The notes: a model not told the origin generated them from the sequence alone. A stretch of DNA of 64,000 bases from an uncultured Ruminococcus sp. (GCA_900543145.1 UQPZ01000006.1:124001-188000), one strand, 5' to 3'; counted from the first letter of the stretch, positions 32,775-42,366 are shown. Made by a program: numbers and translations.

Positions 32775-32812
32775 AAAAAACTGATATCGGGAATTGATCC
32801 TGATATCAGTTT
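32775..32812 (-). terminator. Terminator of the GH113-like gene
   Basis: Minus strand ACTGATATCAGGA and TCCCGATATCAGT form a long stem followed by TTTTTT. Confidence 0.85.
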
Positions 32813-32820
32813 GCTGTATA

Positions 32821-33792
32821 TTATCTGGCTTTAGAGTACCAGCTTTTCAGTACCTGTTCAGCCTTTTTTCCGTATATGGTAAAGTCGCGGTTTTCCTTTG
32901 CCTTTTCGATAGGAGGAAGCGCGGCTTTCCAGTCCCACCAGAAGTAGCCGCAGAACCATTCCTTGTCCCAGGTAGCAGTCATTGCCGCCTCATAAAAATC
33001 CGCCTGTTCCTGCTCATCTGAAGGCATTTCAGGTCTGTTGTGGAAATCCCACGGGTACTGAGAGCAGCCTTGTTCGTTTCTTACTCCAATTTCAGCGAAC
33101 ATTATAGGCTTTCCGTAATGCTTATGCGCCTTTTCCAGGATCTTTGTACGTCTTTCAAATTCTTCTGTCATATGCGCAAGACTGCGGTCTATCCCGTCGG
33201 TGACCGGATAATATCCGGAAATACCGATAACGTCCACGTCATACAGCCAATCGAACCTCAGCTCGTCGCCGTGATTTATATTATGCATAATTATTCCGCC
33301 GTATACCTTCCGAACCTCGGCTATCATTTTACGGCATCTTTCAGACTGCTTGTCCATTCCCGCCATTTCACAGCCGGTGCAAAGCATTTCACAGCCTGTT
33401 TTCTGTGCAAGCTCAGCGTAGTGAAGCATAAAGGCGGTATATGATTTGAACCATTTGTCCCAGTATTCGGGATTTTCGGGAGGAAAGTCGATCCTTGCCC
33501 TCCATGATCTGTCAAAGCAGTTCACCATAGGCTTCAGACAGATCTTAAGCCCCAGAGCTCTTGCTTTATTTATAGCAAAAAGCAGGTCGGAGTCAGTCTG
33601 AGTCCTTTCGTAGTCGCTGAATATCCTTGTGTCTGCAAAGCTCTCCTGCCATGCGTTAACGGGAATACATATCCAGTCAAGACCGTTTGAAGCCAGTCTT
33701 TCCATAGACCTTTCCGCCGCCTCGGTCTGCATCATTCCGCTGGGAGAAAAGAACCCCCAGGTATATCCCTTACAGAATAAATTCTTGTTCAT
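32821..33792 (-). CDS. GH113-like glycoside hydrolase (beta-mannanase type)
   Basis: A 323-aa TIM-barrel protein: FCKGYTWGFFSPSG, WICIPVNAWQES, LGLKICLKPMVNC, the acid/base region MLCTGCEMAGMDKQ, DVIGISGYYPVTDG, the nucleophile region KPIMFAEIGVRNEQG and FCGYFWWDWKAALPP. This order fits GH113 mannanases. No signal peptide, so probably cytoplasmic on imported oligosaccharides. ATG 33792 has AGGG 7 nt upstream. GTG 33822 with GAGGG is an alternative start that would add ten residues, in a stretch that can fold as a hairpin. Confidence 0.8.
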   Translation of the reverse strand: MNKNLFCKGYTWGFFSPSGMMQTEAAERSMERLASNGLDWICIPVNAWQESFADTRIFSDYERTQTDSDLLFAINKARALGLKICLKPMVNCFDRSWRARIDFPPENPEYWDKWFKSYTAFMLHYAELAQKTGCEMLCTGCEMAGMDKQSERCRKMIAEVRKVYGGIIMHNINHGDELRFDWLYDVDVIGISGYYPVTDGIDRSLAHMTEEFERRTKILEKAHKHYGKPIMFAEIGVRNEQGCSQYPWDFHNRPEMPSDEQEQADFYEAAMTATWDKEWFCGYFWWDWKAALPPIEKAKENRDFTIYGKKAEQVLKSWYSKAR

Positions 33793-33884
33793 GTAAAAAC
33801 CCTGCGCCGATACCTGCGGCACAGAGCAGCACCCTCTTTCATATTTATTTTAAGTTATTTTAAGCAAAGCTGTAGTAGTCCGAT

Positions 33885-34709
33885 TTACTTTTTACGGTAT
33901 GTTTCTATAAGAAAACTGCATTCGGTTTCAAGACTGTCCAAAGAAAAAAGACGGTTTTTTGCATCCTCACGAGTTTTATAAAAATAAGGAGTCATAGTAA
34001 AAAGATTCCGTATATCCTCGTTTGTTTCAAGAGTTACCGTATAGGTAAGCTCGGTTTCGTCTGCTTTTACAAAATTTCTTAATCCGTAAACGTTGGGTCT
34101 GTTTTCATACGGTTTCTCGTAAAGTACGCTTTTAAGTCCGTATAAATGCCTTGCCGCAGGTGAAACTATAACCAGAGCTCCTCCTTTTTTCAGCACTCTT
34201 GCATATTCGTCGTTGGATACGGGAGCAAAGGTACACACGATAAGATCGGCATAAAGACTGCAAAAGGGAAGCCTGAATGATGACGCCGCAGCAAATGAAG
34301 CATTTTTAATACCGTTTGATCTGCATCTTGTCATACAGTGAGCCGCGGCGGTCTTAGATATATCTATACCGTAAACCTCTGCATTTTCAGCTTCTTCTGC
34401 ATATACGGCGGTATAGTAGCCTTCTCCGCAGCCGCTGTCTATAATTATTGGCTTAGTTATCCCGTTAAGCAGGGCTTTGATTATTTCTGCGGTTTTCAGC
34501 GCCAGCGGCTTATAGTAATCTTTATCGAGAAAATCGCTTCTTGCCTTAACCATAAGCGGATTGTCGCCTGCTTTCTTCGGATTCATTCCTTTTGTTGTAA
34601 GCAGATTTACATAACCGTTTTTGGCAATATCAAAGCAGTGACCGTTTTTACAGCGGTAGGAGCTTTTGTCCGGCTTAAGGCTCTTTCCGCATACGGGGCA
34701 TATATACAT
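33885..34709 (-). CDS. rlmA: 23S rRNA (guanine-N1) methyltransferase RlmA family
   Basis: A 274-aa protein with an N-terminal zinc-binding domain (YICPVCGKSLKPD, CKNGHCFDIAKNGYVNLL) and a SAM-dependent methyltransferase domain (IIDSGCGEGYYTAVYAE, VYGIDISKTA, LIVCTFAPVSNDEYARVLKKGG). RlmA enzymes methylate G745 or G748 in 23S rRNA helix 35, and the latter influences macrolide response. Which site applies here is not decided by the sequence. Confidence 0.9.
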   Translation of the reverse strand: MYICPVCGKSLKPDKSSYRCKNGHCFDIAKNGYVNLLTTKGMNPKKAGDNPLMVKARSDFLDKDYYKPLALKTAEIIKALLNGITKPIIIDSGCGEGYYTAVYAEEAENAEVYGIDISKTAAAHCMTRCRSNGIKNASFAAASSFRLPFCSLYADLIVCTFAPVSNDEYARVLKKGGALVIVSPAARHLYGLKSVLYEKPYENRPNVYGLRNFVKADETELTYTVTLETNEDIRNLFTMTPYFYKTREDAKNRLFSLDSLETECSFLIETYRKK

Positions 34710-34766
34710 TTTGACTCAAAGCTCCTTCTTTTCCGCAGTTTTTCAGTATGCTGTAAATTACTATGT

Positions 34767-34795
34767 ATTATAGCATACATGATCGTAACATACAA
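34767..34795 (-). promoter_or_regulatory. Promoter of rlmA
   Basis: Minus strand TTGTAT, 17-nt spacer, perfect TATAAT. Confidence 0.65.
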
Positions 34796-34837
34796 GAGCA
34801 AAACGTTACTAAAGTAAGAAAAAAGTATGCCGGTTCA

Positions 34838-34875
34838 CAAAAAAATAAACTCCCGTATCTAAACGGAAGTTTTAA
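34838..34875 (-). terminator. Terminator of the small membrane gene at 34872
   Basis: Minus strand AACTTCCGT pairs with ACGGGAGTT around a 6-nt loop, followed by TATTTTTTT. Confidence 0.8.
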
Positions 34876-35147
34876 TCGTCAGTATGCTTATTTGCGGCGT
34901 TTATGTAGCAGCTGTAATCGTATGCGGTCGATTTCTTTATGGGCTTTTTTATTATTAGGAGCAGCTCGCATACGGATAGAATCATCAAAGAAATGACGAT
35001 CGGAAGCAGAAACAGGTAATCCGCCAGCCGTCCTTTCGGAACGCCTATGTACTGGAGCAGAAAGCAGAACAATGTTCCTGCTGTTAATATTACAGCTGCC
35101 AATATTCTTGCGGCATTAATTTTTTTTCTGAATTTATTATAATTCAT
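34872..35147 (-). CDS. Small two-helix membrane protein
   Basis: A 91-aa protein with two hydrophobic helices (ILAAVILTAGTLFCFLLQY and YLFLLPIVISLMILSVCELL) and basic ends; the tail has YDYSCYINAANKHTDD. Own promoter, SD GAGGAG 7 nt before ATG, and own terminator. No family recognised. It is divergent from the XRE regulator at 35271, which may control it. Confidence 0.72.
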   Translation of the reverse strand: MNYNKFRKKINAARILAAVILTAGTLFCFLLQYIGVPKGRLADYLFLLPIVISLMILSVCELLLIIKKPIKKSTAYDYSCYINAANKHTDD

Positions 35148-35181
35148 AAATATTGCTCCTCTTTAAAATAACTTTACATTA

Positions 35182-35210
35182 ATTATACCCTTAAAGTTGT
35201 ATTTTGTCAA
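35182..35210 (-). promoter_or_regulatory. Promoter of the 34872 small membrane gene
   Basis: Perfect TTGACA, 17-nt spacer, TATAAT on the minus strand, 61 nt from the start of the divergent XRE gene. Confidence 0.85.
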
Positions 35211-35270
35211 CCCTATAAGATTATATTATTTACACTTTTTAAGGTGTATGCTATAGACAGGGGTGTTAAA

Positions 35271-35600
35271 TTGTCAAATCTCGATTATATAAGCATAGGC
35301 AACAGAATACGGAAGCGGCGGGAGCTTCTTGGCTACAGCCGGGAGCGGCTTGCGGAAATGCTGGATATAACGCCGAAGTTCTGTTCTGATATTGAGATCG
35401 GAGCAAAGGGAATGTCTCTTGCTACCCTGAATAAGCTTTCCAATACTTTAATGCTTTCCGCCGACTATATTCTTTACGGAGAATCGGATGAAAGCAGTTC
35501 AGGGGAGATAGTAAGGCTCCTGAAAAAGTGTCCGGAGGATAAGCTGATCTATGCTGAGGAGATACTCAGAACGTATATCAAGTCATGTATCGGCGAATAA
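35271..35600 (+). CDS. XRE-family helix-turn-helix regulator
   Basis: A 109-aa protein. Residues 5-60 form the Cro/C1 HTH: IGNRIRKRRELLGYSRERLAEMLDI, TPKFCSDIEIGAKGMSLATLNKL. The C-terminal part (LLKKCPEDKLIYAEEILRTYI) is a helix typical of dimerising XRE proteins. TTG at 35271 is preferred, with AGGGG 7 nt upstream. The earlier GTG (35244) lacks an SD. Confidence 0.87.
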   Translation: MSNLDYISIGNRIRKRRELLGYSRERLAEMLDITPKFCSDIEIGAKGMSLATLNKLSNTLMLSADYILYGESDESSSGEIVRLLKKCPEDKLIYAEEILRTYIKSCIGE

Positions 35601-35706
35601 AATACAGGAAAGATATCAGAATGCCTTTTTGCTCACGGAATAAATTTCTGAAAAATGTAATGAGATCGATCGTAATTTGATTTCCGTGTTTTTTGCTGTC
35701 TGCCTA

Positions 35707-35735
35707 TTGACAATTTTAAATCCAGGCTATATAAT
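35707..35735 (+). promoter_or_regulatory. Promoter of the alaS T-box transcript
   Basis: Perfect TTGACA, 17-nt spacer, TATAAT. Confidence 0.88.
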
Positions 35736-35741
35736 TAAAGT

Positions 35742-35975
35742 ATATATAAAAGGCGTTGACGGAATTATCCGAAATTAAGGATCGAAGAGAAGAGGCGGTT
35801 GGTGCGAGCCTTGATCCGAAATTCGGTGGCTGCCCCGAGCATCGCTGTGAAAGCAGCGGCGTATCTCCTGCGTTAAAGGGTTCGAGCGGTTTCGGCATTA
35901 GATTTTATGACGAAGCAATTTGGGTGGTAACACGGAGTATCTGGCTTCGTCCCATATTATGTGGGGCGGAGCTTT
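35742..35975 (+). promoter_or_regulatory. T-box leader of alaS (alanine-responsive)
   Basis: The T-box sequence AATTTGGGTGGTAACACGG is followed by a terminator: GCTTCGTCCC pairs with GGGGCGGAGC (10 bp with G-U pairs), then TTTTT. TGGT in the bulge can pair with the ACCA end of uncharged tRNA-Ala. GCT/GCC triplets occur in the Stem I region (GGTGGCTGCCCC) as candidate specifier codons. Uncharged tRNA-Ala would form the antiterminator and switch on alaS. Confidence 0.93.
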
Positions 35976-36005
35976 TTAAATAGCTATTGAAAGGATATGA
36001 AATTT

Positions 36006-38663
36006 ATGGAATGGACAAGTCTTAACGATCTGAGGGAGGCTTACCTCAAGTTTTTTGAAAGCAAGGGCTGTCTGAGGCATAAAAGCTATCCGCTTATTCC
36101 TCAGAACGATAACAGTCTTCTGCTGATAGTTGCGGGAATGGCTCCCCTTAAGCCTTACTTTACAGGTCAGGAGATTCCTCCCAGGAACAGAATGACTACC
36201 TGTCAGAAATGCATACGGACGGGAGATATTGAAAATGTAGGAAAGACCGCAAGGCACGGTACATACTTTGAAATGCTGGGCAACTTTTCCTTCGGAGATT
36301 ATTTCAAGGAGGAGGCTATTGCTTGGGCATGGGAATTTTGCACCGAGGTGCTGAAGCTTCCTGTTGAAAGGCTTTATGTTTCCGTTTACGAGGACGATGA
36401 GGAAGCGGAGAAGATATGGCATGAAAAGATAGGGCTTCCTATGGATAAGATATTCCGAATGGGCAAGGAGGATAATTTCTGGGAAGCGGGAGTTGACGGT
36501 CCATGCGGCCCATGCTCTGAAATTTACTTCGACAGGGGAGAGGAATACGGCTGCGGTAAGCCCGGCTGTACAGTAGGCTGTGACTGCGACAGGTATATGG
36601 AATTCTGGAATCTGGTATTTACTCAGTTCGAGCGTCACGAGGACGGGACTTATACTCCTCTAGCGCAGAAAAATATAGATACAGGAATGGGTCTTGAAAG
36701 ACTTGCCGCAATGATGCAGGGAGTGGATTCAATATTTGACGTTGATTCGATCAAGGCTGTCCGTGATCAGATATGCGCCGTTGCAGGCTGCAAATACGGA
36801 GAAGAATACAAGAAAGACGTTTCGATCCGTGTCATAACCGACCATATAAGAGCGGTAACATTTCTTGCTTCAGACGGAGTTCTGCCGTCAAACGAGGGAA
36901 GAGGCTACGTTATGCGCCGTCTTTTAAGAAGAGCTGTCCGTCACGGCAAGCTGTTGGGTATAAACGGGCTGTTCCTGAAGGATCTGGTAAAGACTGTTGT
37001 TGACTGTAATAAATGTGAATACAACGAGCTTGAGGAGAAATATGATTATATAGTAAAGGTACTTACTACCGAGGAGCAGAATTTCAACAAAACTATAGAC
37101 AGAGGAATGAAGATCCTTGAGGATTATATTCTAGCTGTGAAGTCTGAGGGAAAGAGCGTTCTGGACGGCGAATCATGCTTTAAGCTTTCGGATACCTACG
37201 GTTTTCCTATAGATCTTACCCGTGAGATACTTGAGGAAAAGGGTCTTAAAGCGGACGAAGAAGGCTATGCGGTATGTATGGAAAAGCAGAGAATTACCGC
37301 AAGAGAAGCAAGAGGCGGCTCTAAGTATATGGGTGCGGACGAAACCGTTTTTCATAAGATCGATAAGGAATTCCATACTGAGTTTATCGGTTATGACAAA
37401 CTGAACGGAACGTCTGAGATCTCGTTTATAGCGACAGACGACGAGCTTATTGAAAATGCCGGAGCAGGTGAAACAGTATATATCGTTTCCGCACAGACTC
37501 CGTTCTATGCTGAAAGCGGCGGGCAGGTTGGCGACAAGGGAGTTATCGTTACAGCAAGCGGACGCTGTGAGGTCCTTGATGTACAGAAGGTCACAGCAGG
37601 AAAGTTTGCCCATAAGGTAAGAGTTATAGAGGGCGGTATTTCTGTTGGTCAGAAAGCCGAATTTGAGGTCGATGAAGCAAACAGGCTTGCAGTTATGCGC
37701 AACCATTCCTGCGCTCATCTTCTGCAATCGGCTTTAAGGACGGTTTTAGGCGAGCACGTTCATCAGGCAGGTCAGCTTGTCGACGCTAACAGGCTGAGGT
37801 TTGATTTCTCTCATTTCAGCGCAATGACTGCCGATGAGAAAAGCAGAGTAGAAGCGCTTGTAAACAGCTATATACTCTCCTCTTTAAGAATAACTATGGA
37901 GGAAATGCCTATTGCAGAGGCTCAGAAGCTGGGTGCAATGGCTCTTTTCGGAGAAAAGTACGGAGATTCAGTAAGAGTAGTTACTATGGGCAGCGGAGCT
38001 AAGACTGCTTCAATTGAGTTCTGCGGCGGTACTCATCTTGATAATACCTCAAAGATCGGATTATTTAAGATAATTTCAGAAAGCTCGGTCGCTTCGGGAG
38101 TAAGGCGTATAGAGGCTGTTACGGGTACGGGAGTGCTGGAGCTTTTCAACGAAAACGAGAAGATAATACGCAGCTCGGCAGAAACGCTGAAGCTTGCAAA
38201 TCCGTCTGAGCTTTCCGCCAGGTGCGCTGCTGTAATGCAGGAGGTGCGTACTCTTGAAAAGGAAAGGGATTCGCTTCAGTCGGAAATATCCTCGCTTCGT
38301 ACGAGATCGCTGCTTGACAGCGCTGTAAATGTAGGCGGTGTTAGGGTAGTAACGGCTAAAATGACAGGGATAAAACCGGATATGCTCAGAAAAATGGGTG
38401 ATGAGCTTAAAGCCAGGGAAAGCGATGTGCTGGCGGTTATCGCAGGAATTGACGGAGAAAAGGCGAACTTTGCCGCAGCGGCAGGAAAGGACGCCGTTGC
38501 AAAGGGTATTCATGCAGGAAAAATAGTCGGAAGAACCGCGGCATTAACAGGCGGAAAGGGCGGAGGACGTCCCGATTCAGCTATGGCAGGAGCAGCCGAT
38601 ATCTCAAAGCTTGACGAAGCGCTTGAACAGGTATGCTCTATTGCAGAGGAATTTATAAAGTAA
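36006..38663 (+). CDS. alaS: Alanyl-tRNA synthetase
   Basis: An 885-aa class II synthetase. LREAYLKFFESKGCLRHKSYPLIP and MAPLKPYFTG begin the catalytic core. The editing domain carries NHSCAHLLQSALR and FCGGTHLDNT, and the C-Ala domain with GGKGGGRPDSAMAG ends the protein. A cysteine-rich insertion (YGCGKPGCTVGCDCDRYMEFWNLVF) is typical of bacterial AlaRS. ATG 36006 is preferred; the earlier ATG 35997 is only 2 nt from AAGG. Confidence 0.97.
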   Translation: MEWTSLNDLREAYLKFFESKGCLRHKSYPLIPQNDNSLLLIVAGMAPLKPYFTGQEIPPRNRMTTCQKCIRTGDIENVGKTARHGTYFEMLGNFSFGDYFKEEAIAWAWEFCTEVLKLPVERLYVSVYEDDEEAEKIWHEKIGLPMDKIFRMGKEDNFWEAGVDGPCGPCSEIYFDRGEEYGCGKPGCTVGCDCDRYMEFWNLVFTQFERHEDGTYTPLAQKNIDTGMGLERLAAMMQGVDSIFDVDSIKAVRDQICAVAGCKYGEEYKKDVSIRVITDHIRAVTFLASDGVLPSNEGRGYVMRRLLRRAVRHGKLLGINGLFLKDLVKTVVDCNKCEYNELEEKYDYIVKVLTTEEQNFNKTIDRGMKILEDYILAVKSEGKSVLDGESCFKLSDTYGFPIDLTREILEEKGLKADEEGYAVCMEKQRITAREARGGSKYMGADETVFHKIDKEFHTEFIGYDKLNGTSEISFIATDDELIENAGAGETVYIVSAQTPFYAESGGQVGDKGVIVTASGRCEVLDVQKVTAGKFAHKVRVIEGGISVGQKAEFEVDEANRLAVMRNHSCAHLLQSALRTVLGEHVHQAGQLVDANRLRFDFSHFSAMTADEKSRVEALVNSYILSSLRITMEEMPIAEAQKLGAMALFGEKYGDSVRVVTMGSGAKTASIEFCGGTHLDNTSKIGLFKIISESSVASGVRRIEAVTGTGVLELFNENEKIIRSSAETLKLANPSELSARCAAVMQEVRTLEKERDSLQSEISSLRTRSLLDSAVNVGGVRVVTAKMTGIKPDMLRKMGDELKARESDVLAVIAGIDGEKANFAAAAGKDAVAKGIHAGKIVGRTAALTGGKGGGRPDSAMAGAADISKLDEALEQVCSIAEEFIK

Positions 38664-38700
38664 TTCACAACGGCTGTATCAGTCGGATACGGGGGTATTT

Positions 38701-39447
38701 ATGAGCAAGGGCGGAAAATCTGCCGGCTTCGGGTCGGCAGCGGCGGTAATAATATTGATCATTATTGCCGTTAACGTTATTGGCGGAAATAAAACTGAGA
38801 TCGGTAAGTCAACCGTAAAACGGGAGAAACTTGAAAATACGGTTTCGGTCCAGACTGAGTATTATACAGATGAGCTTGGCTGGGTAGAAGCTCCGTCGGA
38901 TCTTGAGGAGGGTATGAAGGCTTTCTCAGAGAAAACGGGGGTTTTGCCTTATCTGTATATTACCGGAGAGATAAACGGCGGAACTTCGCCTGATGTTTCT
39001 GATATGGAGGAATTCTGCAAAAGCAGATACGGCGAGCTTTTCAGCGATGAAAAGCATTTGCTGGTGGTCTTTTTCGAGCATGAAAAGGAGCATAAGGTCA
39101 TTTGCTTCAGCGGAAAGGAAGCTGCACAGGTAATGGATAAGGAAGCCCAGAGTATTCTGACAGATCATATCGAAAAGTATTATTCCCGTTTCGGAAACCG
39201 TGCCAAGAAGCTATCCAAGGCCTTTGAAAAGACGGGGATCCGTATTATGAAAATAACCAGACCCGCTGTATTCTATTTATTTATAATGGCCGTTGTAATC
39301 ACGGCTCTGGCGGTAACTCAGCATATGTGCAAAAAAGCGGTTCGGAAAAACCGTCTTAAAAAAGAGAATATGAAAAAGCTGCTTGAAACTCCGATCGAGA
39401 CCTTTGAGGACAGCGAAGCTGAGAAGCTTGCCGAAAAGTACGAATAG
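38701..39447 (+). CDS. TPM-domain-like membrane protein
   Basis: A 248-aa protein with an N-terminal helix (FGSAAAVIILIIIAVNVIG), an extracytoplasmic domain (LYITGEINGGTSPDVSDMEEFCKSRYGELF, HLLVVFFEHEKEHKVICFSG) resembling the TPM phosphatase-like fold, a second helix (PAVFYLFIMAVVITALAVTQ), and a charged C-terminus. It lies directly before a PspA-like gene, a pairing seen in Clostridia and suggesting envelope stress. Activity unknown. Confidence 0.65.
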   Translation: MSKGGKSAGFGSAAAVIILIIIAVNVIGGNKTEIGKSTVKREKLENTVSVQTEYYTDELGWVEAPSDLEEGMKAFSEKTGVLPYLYITGEINGGTSPDVSDMEEFCKSRYGELFSDEKHLLVVFFEHEKEHKVICFSGKEAAQVMDKEAQSILTDHIEKYYSRFGNRAKKLSKAFEKTGIRIMKITRPAVFYLFIMAVVITALAVTQHMCKKAVRKNRLKKENMKKLLETPIETFEDSEAEKLAEKYE

Positions 39448-39469
39448 CCGAAAGGGGGGAGCGTTTTAT

Positions 39470-40048
39470 ATGGGAATCTTTTCGAGAATAGGAGATATAA
39501 TAAAGTCAAATATAAGTGATTTGAAGAACGATGAAAAAAACGCTGATGAGATCATATATGAAATGCGTCTGAAGCTAAGCGAAATAAACAGTCAGGCGCA
39601 CGAATTGATAGAACTGGAGAAAAAAGCGGAAGCGGCTCTTGAAGAAAACCGCGCAGAGCGTAAAAAGTTCAGTATATACCGCAGCAAAGCGGAAGCGGCC
39701 GGAAATACGGACGATGCTGAGGTTTTCAGCGAAAAGCTTGAAAAGCTGGAGTACAGCAAAGCGATCCTTGAGTCGAATTATCAAACAGCTCATGAAAACG
39801 CAGAGAAGATAAAGACGGTTCATGACCGATTTGCAGGTGAGATAGCTAAAGCTGAAGGAAAGCTGAAAAATATAGGCGCTGTAAATTCAGTAGCTGAGGC
39901 AAATCAGATGTTAAGCCAGTTTACTCTGGAATACGGCGATGCAGGCAGACTTTCGTATATGCTGGAACAGATGGAGACCGAAGCTGAGCTGAAACAGGAA
40001 ACCGCTGAATTTCTCAGCGGAGAAACAAAGGAGGATAAAGATGACTGA
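39470..40048 (+). CDS. PspA/IM30-like coiled-coil protein
   Basis: A 192-aa, almost all-helical protein starting MGIFSRIGDIIKSNISDL, the pattern of PspA/Vipp1 N-termini, followed by long coiled coils (QAHELIELEKKAEAALEENR) and NQMLSQFTLEYGD. PspA proteins bind stressed membranes. The longer ORF start (39383) is rejected, because GGGGGGAG lies 6-7 nt before 39470. It overlaps the HIT gene by 8 nt. Confidence 0.75.
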   Translation: MGIFSRIGDIIKSNISDLKNDEKNADEIIYEMRLKLSEINSQAHELIELEKKAEAALEENRAERKKFSIYRSKAEAAGNTDDAEVFSEKLEKLEYSKAILESNYQTAHENAEKIKTVHDRFAGEIAKAEGKLKNIGAVNSVAEANQMLSQFTLEYGDAGRLSYMLEQMETEAELKQETAEFLSGETKEDKDD

Positions 40049-40382
40049 TTGCTTGTTCTGTAAAATAATAAACGGAGATGTTCCGTCAAAGAAGATATAT
40101 GAAGATGAAACGGTATACGTTTTTGAGGATATAGCTCCGACTGCTCCCGTACATTATCTTGTTATACCTAAGGAGCATATAGCTAAGCTTGACGAGCTTA
40201 CTCCTGAAAACAGCGGGGTAGTTGCTCACATTTACGAGGTTATTGCGAAGCTTGCTGGTGAAATGGATTTAAAGGACGGCTTCAGGGTAGTGTCAAACTG
40301 CGGAGAACGTGCGGGACAGAGCGTTTTTCATATTCATTTTCATATGCTTGCAGGAAGAGATTTCGGCTGGCCGGCAGGCTGA
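40041..40382 (+). CDS. HIT-family nucleotide hydrolase/transferase
   Basis: A 113-aa HINT-type protein with CLFCKIINGDVPSKKIYEDE, FEDIAPTAPVHYLVIPKEHI and the catalytic triad HIHFHML (HxHxHxx). It hydrolyses AMP-amidates or dinucleoside polyphosphates. Overlap with the PspA-like gene implies translational coupling. Confidence 0.93.
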   Translation: MTDCLFCKIINGDVPSKKIYEDETVYVFEDIAPTAPVHYLVIPKEHIAKLDELTPENSGVVAHIYEVIAKLAGEMDLKDGFRVVSNCGERAGQSVFHIHFHMLAGRDFGWPAG

Positions 40383-40404
40383 CCGTGAAATGTGAGGAGC
40401 GCCT

Positions 40405-42354
40405 GTGACGCGTAAATTCGCCTGGTGGGGATTATCTTTCCTTTTAGGGCTTTTGCTGTTTTCCGCCGACTGGGGAAAAAGCTTTGCACCGTTTGCAATA
40501 TCGGTTTCTGCCGCAGGCGTTATATTATTTACAGCTCTGAAAAAATACAGGGTATATGTTTTATCAGCGGCAGTCTGCATATTGGCCGGTCTTTTTGTCG
40601 GAAAAATATATACTGTTTTATACTATGAGCCGATCATCTCTTACGATCAGAAGACGGTTTCGGTCGAGGGATATATTACGGATTTTCAGTATACGGGCGG
40701 TGATTCATGCAGAATTACCGTCAAGGGCAGGATCAACGGCGGAAAAAAGACAAGCATTACATACTTTGCCGCAGACGATAATTATGAATATTATCAAAAC
40801 GTCAGAGTTACCGGAAAGGTTAAAGTTATAAGCGATACCGTAAGCTTTGATTCACTAAGCTATAACCGTCCCAGGGGAGTGTTTCTTGAGGGCGATGCCG
40901 TTCCTGAGGTGGAATTTATCGGCGGCTGCAAAAGCTGCTTTATGCGCAGTATAATGAAGTTCAGGGATTATGTATCACAGAGCATAAGGAACAGCACCGG
41001 CGAAAGCGAGGGAGCTTTTCTTACGGCTATGCTGTGCGGAGATAAGACGAATCTGGACGATTTGACTAAAACAATGCTTTACAGAAGCGGAATAGGTCAT
41101 CTTTTCGCCGTTTCCGGCACGCATTTATCGGTAATAACAATGTTTTTCAGCGTAATAATTAACCGTCTGGTTTCCTCCAAAAGAAAAAGGTTTATTCTAA
41201 CAGAGTCGGTCATTCTGGTATTTATTGCGTTTGCAGGATTTTCGCCGTCTGTTTTAAGAGCGGGGATAATGATGTCTGCCGTATACTGTTCGGGTGTATT
41301 CAGAAGACGTGCCGATACTCTGAACTCTCTCGGAATATGCTCTGCGGTAATGTGTGCAGCCGAGCCGTATCTTGTAAGAAATGCGTCCTTCGTTATGTCG
41401 CTTACGGCTGCATTCGCTGTGGGAACGGTCGGTCCTGCGCTTTGCAAAACGGTATCGGTAAAAAGGTTTAGCAGAGCGGTATATTCTTTTATTTCTGTAA
41501 CAGCGGTGCTTTTTGTAACAATGCCTTTAGCTGCGGCATTTTTTACCGAGGTTTCGGTCATAGCGCCGATAACCAATCTAATTGCAGTACCGCTTTGCAC
41601 AATAGCGTTGATACTGGTTACGGCGGGAGCGCTGTTGGGCGGAGGAGCTGTTTCGGTATTCCTGTTTAAAGCAGCCGGATTGATAACGGGCATTGTGATA
41701 AAATTTGCCTCCGGACTTTCGGCTCTTAGATTTGCCGCGGTTCCGTCATGCCGTTTTGCAGTAATTCTGATATTTTCAGCAGCTGCGGCGGCAGGTATAA
41801 TTTATTCGGTAAAGTACAGAAAATTCAGAGTATACGCAATTATGACAGTTCTTGTATACTGCGGGATCTACGCTTCTGTTACCTTTGCTGAATTTGCCGG
41901 AAGAAGGACCGTTCATGCGGCAGTATTTCCCGGGAAGGGAAGCTGTACCGTAGTAATATATCAAGGCTCGGAAGCCGTTGTTATTGATCTGAGATCAAAG
42001 GCTTCGTATTCTCAGGCCGTGCAGAGATTTATTTCATACAACGGAATTGACAGGGTTGCCGGAATTTTCATAAGCAGCGGAGTAGATTACAGCAAAAGCG
42101 TTTACGAAAGTTCGCTTGTACCGTCCCCGGAGGATTATTATTCCGATTCCGGAATATCGGAAAGCTTAATTATGGACTCAGGCGCAAAGGCGGAGTTTCT
42201 GGACTTTTCTGTAGGATCAACTGAAAGCGGCTATATCGTAGCTGCTTACGGGAACAGGCTTGAGCTTTATTACGATCATATAAGCGTTAACGGTATACTG
42301 TACGATCTGTCCGATCAGACTTCAACAGTTACGTTCAGCTTCGGCAGTAAGTAA
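40405..42354 (+). CDS. ComEC/Rec2-family membrane protein with degenerate C-terminal domain
   Basis: A 649-aa protein with N-terminal helices, an OB-like domain (TVSVEGYITDFQYTGGD) and a Competence domain core (TAMLCGDKTNLDDLTKTMLYRSGIGHLFAVSGTHLSVITMFF, FSPSVLRAGIMM). ComEC imports single-stranded DNA. The C-terminal region (about 510-649) sits where the metallo-beta-lactamase domain should be, but no HxHxDH motif is visible; the expected region reads GIFISSGVDYSKS. It may be a transport-only form. GTG start with GAGGAG upstream. Confidence 0.85.
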   Translation: MTRKFAWWGLSFLLGLLLFSADWGKSFAPFAISVSAAGVILFTALKKYRVYVLSAAVCILAGLFVGKIYTVLYYEPIISYDQKTVSVEGYITDFQYTGGDSCRITVKGRINGGKKTSITYFAADDNYEYYQNVRVTGKVKVISDTVSFDSLSYNRPRGVFLEGDAVPEVEFIGGCKSCFMRSIMKFRDYVSQSIRNSTGESEGAFLTAMLCGDKTNLDDLTKTMLYRSGIGHLFAVSGTHLSVITMFFSVIINRLVSSKRKRFILTESVILVFIAFAGFSPSVLRAGIMMSAVYCSGVFRRRADTLNSLGICSAVMCAAEPYLVRNASFVMSLTAAFAVGTVGPALCKTVSVKRFSRAVYSFISVTAVLFVTMPLAAAFFTEVSVIAPITNLIAVPLCTIALILVTAGALLGGGAVSVFLFKAAGLITGIVIKFASGLSALRFAAVPSCRFAVILIFSAAAAAGIIYSVKYRKFRVYAIMTVLVYCGIYASVTFAEFAGRRTVHAAVFPGKGSCTVVIYQGSEAVVIDLRSKASYSQAVQRFISYNGIDRVAGIFISSGVDYSKSVYESSLVPSPEDYYSDSGISESLIMDSGAKAEFLDFSVGSTESGYIVAAYGNRLELYYDHISVNGILYDLSDQTSTVTFSFGSK

Positions 42355-42366
42355 AGGAGATTTATT

